This document shows positions 56,950-64,000 of a stretch of 64,000 nt of DNA, one piece after another. Source of the stretch: Salticus scenicus (taxonomy: Eukaryota > Arthropoda > Arachnida > Araneae > Salticidae); the NCBI GenBank assembly GCA_963930645.1, contig OZ005660.1, forward strand, positions 249,634,731 to 249,698,730. The letters are read 5' to 3'. The position numbers and the translations under genes are program-made. The stretch's first letter is position 1; the number at the start of each line of letters is the position of its first letter. The notes below the pieces were generated by a model. That model saw only the letters and a list, made by a program, of their open reading frames with translations, had not been told where the DNA came from and did no database searches.

Positions 56950-58216
56950 CCGTGGTTAGAGAACCGGCAGCCGGGTAAGTATTATTGACCCGGCAGTCTT
57001 CTGCGCTTGCGCATTAGAATCTGCGCATCCGGGTATGGCATACTTGATCTGTAGCTGAAGTGTCGGGTGAAACAGAGAGAAAGTATTATTTGAATGAATC
57101 TTATTCCTAACAGGTAAATACATAAAAGTAAACAATAAATAGTGTCAGTCAAGTATATAAGTTTGATGTGTATTTTAACAATTAACAAACAAGCAAACGA
57201 ATAAATAGCGCCGGTAGCGGTTTTCTAATCAGTCAATATTGTGATCAATCCAGCTGGTGCTGCCCTCTTTCGAAATGATTTGAAACCACAGGTTTTCTAA
57301 ACATCTTTGGAGAAAAAACGCAAATTTGAAAAATGAAATTTCTTATACTATGCTGATTAAATTAAAATTTAGATTAATTTTCTTTAAATAGTTTAGTTTT
57401 TAACAATCATAACATAATGTATAATAGAAACTATTTTGGCGAAACCATGCAAAGTTGAAAATTAAATTTTTTTTACTATACTGATTGAATTATTATTATT
57501 ATTAATATTAATATTAATATATCTAGTTTTTAAAAATTCAAATATAATATATTAGAATAATCACTGAAGAGATCATGCAATGTTGTACTATATTGATTAT
57601 TATTATATAGATTTTTATTTTTTATTTATTTATTTATTTATTTATTTTTTAATATATCTAGTTTTTAAAAATCAAAACTTAATAAAATAAAATTATACAA
57701 TAATCTTTCGAGAAATCATGTAAAGTTTAAAAATTAAATTTATTGTACTGTATTGATTAAATTAAAGTTTTAAAAAATACATTTTGTTTCTCAAAAATCC
57801 AAATATAATAATAAGTTCGTATAATATATGAAAAATCTATGCAAAGTTCAAAAATTATTTATTTATTTATTTACTATACTGTTTAATATAAATTTTTAAA
57901 AATATATTTACTCGTTAAAAACCAAAATATAATAATATATTAAAAAATTCTTTCAAGAAATCATGCAAAGATTAAAAAATAATTTTTTTGTACCCTACTG
58001 ATTTAACTAAAATTTTTTAAAATATATTTAGTTCTTAATAATCTAAATATAATGTATTAGAAAAATCTTTGGAGAAATTTCGCAAAGTTTAAAAATTAAA
58101 CTTCTTGAACTATCTTTATTACATTGAAGATTTAAAAAATATATTTAGTTTTTGAAAATCCAAATATAACAATGAATTAGAATGATCTTTGGAAAAACCA
58201 CGAAAAATTGAAAAAA

Positions 58217-58247
<31 letters not shown>

Positions 58248-58940
58248 TTTTTTTTTTTTTTTTTTGCACTATACTGATTAAATTAAATATTTTAAAATTA
58301 GATTCAATAAAAATAAATAAATAAATAAATAAACAAGAATATAATAATTTTAGAGTAATTTTTCGAGAAATCAAGCAAAGCTCAAAAATTAAATTTCTTT
58401 TACTATATTGATTAATTTAAAAAATATATATATTTAGTTTTTAAAATCCAAATATAATAATACGCTAGTAATTTGATGGTTTTTATATAATGTAAAATCC
58501 CACACCCCCATTTTATACACGCATATTTCAATCATATGCATTAACAATTTTCTTACATTTTTATTTTTAATTTGCATTGTGAAGTAATATAAGATCTCAG
58601 AAATATCTGTAGCATTTGAGAGATTTATTTAGCTTAATTATATTAACTTATTTAACGTAAGACAGCATAGCAGATAAAGCAAGGAATATAAGAGAAAATA
58701 AAACTGAATTATGAAACAAATATTTAACGAGATAAATCAAAAGAGAGTTAAAATATGAAACGTGGTCAGTACAAATGAATGCGAATTAAAGCAGCAATAT
58801 GAATTATCAAAAGCACGTATTGATAAGAGTCGTTCACTTTACCGGCAGATGAATAATAAATCCCCCGGCAATCATACTGCGCAAGCGTCAGAACTGCCGG
58901 GAATATAATAGACACCCGGCTGCCGGTTCTCTAACCACTG
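56950..58940. mobile_element. 2-kb non-autonomous hAT-like element
   Basis: The ends CCGTGGTTAGAGAACCGGCA and CAGTGGTTAGAGAACCGGCA (right, in reverse complement) both continue with GCCGGGT and, further in, a CTTGCGCA block. A TTGCAAAT 8-mer lies just outside each end (56939-56946 and 58943-58950), though 2-3 bp away from the inverted repeats, so the target duplication is uncertain. No transposase frame. The left end cuts into the last unit of the 580-bp array. Confidence 0.82.
57290..58470. repeat. degenerate AT-rich repeats inside the hAT element
   Basis: About nine units of 110-150 bp share TAGTTTTTAAAAATCCAAAT, then TTxGAGAAATCATGCAAAG and AAATTxxxxTACTATxTTGATTA phrases. Confidence 0.8.
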
Positions 58941-59099
58941 TGTTGCAAATATTATCCACTTTGCAGACAAGTTTGAAGCCGCTTTGCAATTGAAACGTTC
59001 CGTTTGAATTGAAATACTCATTGCAATTGGCTTTGCAACCGGAAGATTTCCGTTTGAATGTAACTGTAACTTGTAATAATTGACAAAAGTTATAAAAGT

Positions 59100-59225
59100 A
59101 TTCATTATTTCAAAATTCCCAGTTTTGGGGAAATTTCAAATTTCCCAATTTTGTCTTAAATTCCCAGAGAAAAAAATCGGTTTTTATCCGGGAAAAAATC
59201 GGGTGTTTTGAAAGCCTTGCATCTC
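59100..59225 (-). mobile_element. possible hAT end relic
   Basis: On the minus strand the segment starts TAGAGATGCAAGGCTTTCAA and continues with CCCGATTTTTTCCCGG and AATTTCCC-type repeats. TAGAGATG-like ends are common in hAT elements. Only one end was found. Confidence 0.35.
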
Positions 59226-59229
59226 TAGC

Positions 59230-60857
59230 AAGTGAACCATGATTCTTTCCATTCAACTTCCCGGGTAAAATGCGCGGCGTCCTTTTCGGGGAGCACAGCT
59301 GAACACACCCATTACTTTTTATATTCATGCTCATAAAATTTCATAATATATATATATATATATTTAACATTTTAATTTATCTCATAGATATAAGGACAAT
59401 TTCAAGATATTAAGTGAGTTTGTTTGAAGTAAACAGTGAAAAAAAACCTCTTAACTAGAAGTAAAAATATTATTTTTAACATTTGTTTTATGCATATATC
59501 TGTGTTGAAAATAATGTTTAGAAACATTTCATAATGTCACTAGTGGTAAAAATAAATATTTTATCGATCCGCGATTGTAATGAAATGCTCGCCCTCTGGT
59601 GGGCTAAGGTGAAATTATCATACCACTGATAGCTTTCACGCTGAAACAATGATAGAACAACAAGAAAGCACAATAATAAATACACGTGGCAATTATTACA
59701 CGTGGCAATATTTATTAACAACTGCAGTTGAGAAAGCGCCATCTATCGATCATTACAAACGCGGATAGGAAAAATTATGTATACTTTTATTAAATTATAA
59801 GCATATTCATATAAAATTAATAAATATTACATTTATAGAATTAATAAATATATATATAATTATAATAAATATTACATTTATGAATTCAATTAAATATTGT
59901 TCTTAAGAACAAAAGTGTTAATATTTAATAAAAAATAAAATAAAAGTAATATTGCGCATTTGTAAACAGTAGAATAATTGTATTTCTAAATTTAATAATT
60001 AAAAAAAAACACTTTGTGTGTTTATTTATTTTCACCTGTAAGAATCGATTTTTGTATGTTTTAGTATAACTGTTACATTAACTCATCTACTAATAAATAA
60101 TAGCTTGTTCTTGTGGAATGTTTATGGATTATAATTTGAAATTTTTCATTTAATTTAATTGCATAAAGGTGTTACAACAAGTTAATTAGCTTAGTTACTG
60201 GTCTAAATGGATTTACGTAGTACGATATAGCACTGTCACTGATTTAAGTACCAAAAATCAGAGCATTTAACATGTTCTTCATGAACATCAATAACAAATA
60301 TAAACAAAATGATGATTGTAAATCTATACAGCAAACAAAAGATGAGGAATAATGATATAAAATGGATTAAAAATGATGATGTATAAAAAATAACACAGAT
60401 TAAATACGATTGATCAAGAATAAGAGTAGAAAATATGTTATTACAGCAATCGCTCTAGATAAACAAGACTTCGTCTGCTATTTGTTTTTCCTCTATCATG
60501 TGACCTCTGACGTCAGGTAGGAAGAGCCCATTAAATATTTTTCAGAAATTCTCTTTGAATCGTTACAAAATGCATTCATGATATGTGTTGTGTAAATAGA
60601 ATTTAGATTTCTTTATTTGTAAAATATGCAATAAGGAATTTTATTGTAATTTAATATGACATTTCTAAGTTCATAATAATGGAATAATTTTCATTTAATA
60701 TGCAAGAAAAAAATATTTTTATGATGAATCTAAATATTAACCTGTTCCGGTTGAGATTTTCCTAAAACTCATTTAAATTAGCACAAGCTAATCCATACTT
60801 TCATAAAGACTTTTAGTTCTGCTTCATAAAAAAAAAAATCTTACAAATCTAATTTAG
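59230..60857. other. spacer upstream of the zinc-finger gene
   Basis: AT-rich. It holds one 200-bp inverted-repeat block (59567-59766). The promoter and first exon of the zinc-finger gene, if within the window, would lie here, but I cannot point to them. Confidence 0.45.
59567..59766. mobile_element. 200-bp inverted-repeat element
   Basis: ATCCGCGATTGTAATGA and, in reverse complement from the right, ATCCGCGTTTGTAATGA face each other 200 bp apart. Both have a GCGCCAT/CGCCCTC block inside. No target duplication was seen. Confidence 0.5.
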
Positions 60858-62176
60858 GTACGCATCAAGTTTTTGAAATGGATATAAAGCCTTTCATTTG
60901 TGAAATATGCAACAAACAATTTTCACAAACATCTGCTCTGGATAAACACTATCTTAGCCATACTGGTAAAAAGCCTTTCATTTGTGAAATATGCAATAAA
61001 GGATTTTCTTGGAAATCTCATTTCAATAGACACCAACTTAGCCATAGTGGTGAGAAACCTTTCAGCTGTGAAATATGCAATAAAGAATTTTCTCATATAT
61101 TTCATCGGAACGCGCATCAAATTTGTCATTCTGGTGAGAAGCCTTTCAGATGTGAAATATGCAATAAAGAATTTTTTTATAAATCTGATTTAAAAAGACA
61201 TGAATTTACTCATACTGGTGAGAAGCCTTTCAGTTGTGAAATGTGCAATAAACTATTTTTACAAAAATCTGATCTCAATAAACACTATCTTAGTCATACT
61301 GGTGAGAAGCCTTTCAGTTGCGAAATATGCAGTAAAAGATTTTCTCAAAAATCTGATCTCAATAAACACTATCTTAGTCATACTGGTGAGAAGCCTTTCT
61401 GCTGTGAAATATGCAATAAAACATTTTCTCAAAAATCTGATCTCAATAGACACAAACGCAGTCATACTGGTGAGAAGCCTTTCAGTTGTGAGATATGCAG
61501 TAAAAGATTTTCTCAAAAATCTGATCTCAATAGACACAAACGCAGTCATACTGGTGAGAAGCCTTTCAGTTGTGAGATATGCAATAAAGAATTTTTTCAT
61601 AAATCTGATTTAAATAGACATGAATTTATTCATACTGGTGAGAAGCATTTCAGTTGTGAAATGTGCAATAAACTATTTTTACAAAAATCTGATCTCAATA
61701 GACACTATCTTAGTCATACTGGTGAGAAACCTTTCAGTTGCGAAATGTGCAGTAAAAAATTTTCTCAAAAATCTGTTCTCAATAGACACAAACGCATTCA
61801 TACTGGTGAGAAGCCTTTCTGGTGTGAAATATGTAATAAAACATTTCTTCAGAAATCTAAACTGAATGCGCACAAACTTGGCCATACTGGTGAGAAGCCT
61901 TTCAGTTGTGAAATATGCAATAAGCAGTTTTCAGAAAAATCTTCTCTGAATAAGCACTATCTTAGTCATACTGGGGAGAAGCCCTTCAGTTGTGAAATAT
62001 GTAATAAAACATTTTCTCAGAAATCTAATTTGAATGCGCACAAACTTTGTCATACTGGGGAAAAACCTTTTAGTTGTGAATTATGCAGTAAAGAATTTTT
62101 TTGTAAATCTCACCTGAATAGACACCGACTTAGTCATACTGGTAAGAAGCCTTTCAGTTCTGAAATATGCAATTAA
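60858..62176 (+). CDS. C2H2 zinc-finger protein, 15 fingers
   Basis: The ATG at 60878 opens 432 codons. It encodes fifteen C2H2 fingers of 28 residues (pattern C-x2-C-x12-H-x3-H), joined by mostly HTGEKPF linkers, so it is probably a DNA-binding nuclear regulator. Each finger has a CEICNK or CEMCNK start. Fingers 5-11 are close copies of each other (QKSDLN helices), which shows internal duplication. An acceptor-like CTAATTTAG lies just before 60858 and the frame is open from there, so this may be the last exon of a longer gene. No KRAB, BTB or ZAD domain is encoded here. The 16th finger is broken: its first Cys is Ser and an AAA codon has become TAA, with finger-like sequence continuing beyond the stop. 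A low-complexity AT-rich region surrounds it. Confidence 0.87.
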
Positions 62177-62330
62177 GAATTTTCTGAAAAATCTGTCTTG
62201 TTGGAGAACATTAACCTAGTTATATTGTTTAGAAGCATTTCAGTTGTAAATCGTGCACTTATCGGTTCAAAAACTTACTTCAAACTCACTAACCTCAGCT
62301 CATAGGTGCAAAGTCAACATTTCAATGGAA
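62177..62330 (+). pseudogene. decayed zinc-finger repeats after the stop
   Basis: After the TAA, GAATTTTCTGAAAAATCTG and further on AGAAGCATTTCAGTTG follow the finger consensus in degraded form. The array was once longer. Another faint trace (CACCAACTTTGTCATACTTA) occurs near 62463. Confidence 0.6.
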
Positions 62331-62509
62331 CTTCACAACGGAAGTTTTTATAAATGTTTCAATTTATTTAATTATAGGTATTTGCTGAATGACAGATTTC
62401 ATTTTGAAAATACTGGTGGGTTTCAAAGTTTTTAATGTTGGTAGCCATGTCCTCTTAATGTGCACCAACTTTGTCATACTTATGAGATGCCAATCAGTTG
62501 TGAACTATA

Positions 62510-62660
62510 CAGTGTGTGAAGAATAGTGCGTGGAGGCTATAGGTTGTATTCGAACCGAGGTCATTTTGGTAGTTATCCAGTGCCGTACCTCTGGACAAAA
62601 GGTTAACCCATTGTCCATCCATCGGTAACTTCCCACACAACCAAACGTATCCCGAGGATG
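62510..62660 (-). repeat. possible tRNA-like SINE fragment
   Basis: On the minus strand a B-box-like GGTTCGAATAC lies at about 62545-62555, downstream of an ACGGCACTGGATAACTACC segment. Only one copy is in the window, so the call is weak. Confidence 0.3.
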
Positions 62661-62664
62661 TCCT

Positions 62665-63340
62665 AAAATGATCCTACAGATCCTACACGTGTCAGATCCT
62701 ATAACTGCCAGATCTTGTCATCCAGAGGATATAATACATAGGACGAATTATTCTCCGGAATCCGGAGTACATCCTCTGCCAGGCATTATCAGGACACATA
62801 AATTCCCGGTTTTACAGTTGAATTTGTGTGCTAGAAGACAAGTTTACGTATATCAATTTATACAAAACACCGTTTTTGAGTATGCGCTCTCTAAACACAA
62901 TTTTTGCTGTTATGATCTTTTTTCTTATCCTGAAAGACAAATATTGCATTTTCTATATAAACTAATACCATATTAATTTCATTAATTCCTTTTTATAAAA
63001 TTATTATTGCAATTGTATAATTAATTTTCTGTTCTACATGTGATGCACGATACAAAAAAAAAAAAAAAAAAAATGTTCGGAATAAATACAAATCATCGTC
63101 TTCGTACGGAATCCACCGGACCTCCACTGACTGAAATGCGCAGAACTCATCTGCGCATTGGTAAACGAGTTTGCCGAATTCATCCTCAGCCGATCTCCGC
63201 CATTTCGATTTTATGTAAAATGTACTTGCTTTTCTTCCGTGTTGTATGTTGTTATCCTGTACCACGTTTTGTCGCGTGTCCTTATCTTATTTTTATACTT
63301 TTTTTTCTATAATATTTTCATACTTTTCTACTTCTAGACG
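62665..63340. other. spacer, no gene; one perfect hairpin
   Basis: AATGCGCAGA (63135-63144) and TCTGCGCATT (63150-63159) form a perfect 10-bp stem with a 5-base loop. The frames on both strands here are short and unsupported. Confidence 0.45.
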
Positions 63341-64000
63341 TTTAGGGGTCATTCCATGTCAAATCAACGAGGGGTCTGGACCTTAACATCTCAGATTTTT
63401 ATAATTTTTGGTTTACACTTTGTACATATGGAATATATGAAAAATTGAATTTTTTAAAAATTTTCGGCTCAGTAGTTTTTTTTTTTTTTTTTTTTTTTAC
63501 AGAATTTTAAAAATGGCTCAAAATACCAAAATTGGCAATGTTGTAATTCACACAATCGTTCATAATTATGTGACAAATTGAGCTAGAAAGTTCATTTATA
63601 TATCATTTTAAAGCTCTTTTTATGGCCTTTCATATGATATGCAACAATAACTATTTCATAAGAAATTTTTTAAAAACACCCCTTTTAATTTTTTTGAAAA
63701 AAATGTATGTGTATCATTTACTTATGGGCTACATGTATGCAAATTTTCAAGATGGAGAAATGATGGCATTTTGAGATCTTAATTTTTTAATAAGAGTTAA
63801 TTTGTAATATTACATTTTACAATTTCATTCTAGTCAAAATATATATTTTGTCATAGCATGAAAAAACTTCTAAAGTATATTTCCAAAAATACAACTTTGT
63901 ATAATTTACTCTTACGTAGTTGCTTAACAGTGCATATGAATTATGAAATTTCAATGTAACATTTCATTTTTTAATTAAACTTACCTGATAGAATAAATCT
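63341..64000. other. AT-rich end of window, possible dispersed repeat
   Basis: GGGGTCATTCCATGTCAAAT at about 63348 looks like the kind of end seen in dispersed arthropod repeats, but no second copy is in the window. A T-run follows at about 63476-63498. No gene. Confidence 0.3.

Noticed and set aside
59518..59742. 74-codon minus-strand frame
   Set aside because: It lies across a 200-bp inverted-repeat block and shows no domain.
60923..61885. Alternative frames on both strands across the zinc fingers
   Set aside because: They are periodic shadows of the 84-bp finger repeat.

Overview
The window is AT-rich nuclear DNA from an animal, most likely an arthropod and plausibly a spider or other chelicerate. 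The evidence is long homopolymers, CA/TA microsatellites, AG/GT-bounded exon-like segments, a BEL/Pao retrotransposon, mariner, P-like, pogo-like and hAT-family transposons, Helitrons, a Penelope-like endonuclease fragment and a C2H2 zinc-finger array. The arthropod placement rests on this mix of families. The spider placement is an inference. No prokaryotic operon, CRISPR array, rRNA gene or canonical tRNA gene was seen.

Layout. 0-5 kb: degenerate tandem repeats, a deleted mariner with perfect 29-bp ends, a hAT MITE with an 8-bp target duplication, and a THAP-domain exon fragment whose tail is a small TA-flanked inverted-repeat element. 5.1-6.2 kb and 24.5-25.5 kb: two nearly identical copies of a 1-kb segment. 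Both hold a 120-nt phase-1 exon candidate, and the second copy lies in what may be a four-exon gene. 6.9 and 46.2 kb: two copies of a 552-bp hAT-like element. 9.3-16.1 kb: a complete but mutated BEL/Pao element on the minus strand, with two 460-bp LTRs (6 differences), a 5-bp target duplication, a tRNA primer site and a piggyBac-like MITE in its 3' untranslated part. 16.7-20.9 kb: one non-autonomous Helitron inserted into another in the opposite orientation. 25.6-29.6 kb: two copies of a repeat with a tRNA-like 3' end, a cysteine-rich fragment and a P-element-type transposase exon. 29.6-37.5 kb: a satellite array split by a 3-kb hAT element and carrying a Penelope-like GIY-YIG fragment that was amplified with the satellite. 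37.5-38.4 kb: a pogo-type DDE transposase remnant. 38.9-40.2 kb: a higher-order satellite with an A-B-A-C pattern. 40.9-41.8 kb: another hAT-like element. 48.3-49.6 kb: a full-length mariner with one frameshift. 54.6-56.9 kb: four tandem copies of a 580-bp unit. 56.9-58.9 kb: a hAT-like element filled with AT-rich repeats. 60.9-62.2 kb: a 15-finger C2H2 protein, the only long intact reading frame that looks like a host gene.

How the parts relate. Almost everything recognisable is transposon-derived, and the elements are deeply nested. Several reading frames (BEL pol, P-like transposase, mariner, pogo, the cysteine-rich fragment) break within or next to homopolymers or short tandem runs. This may be real decay or indel error in the assembly. 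A short motif, TCAAAACGTGTAA, recurs in Helitron, hAT and unassigned repeats across the window. No new pathway is proven here. The observations most worth checking are the nested Helitrons, the candidate four-exon gene with its partial duplicate, the GIY-YIG element inside the satellite, and the shared ACGTG motif.
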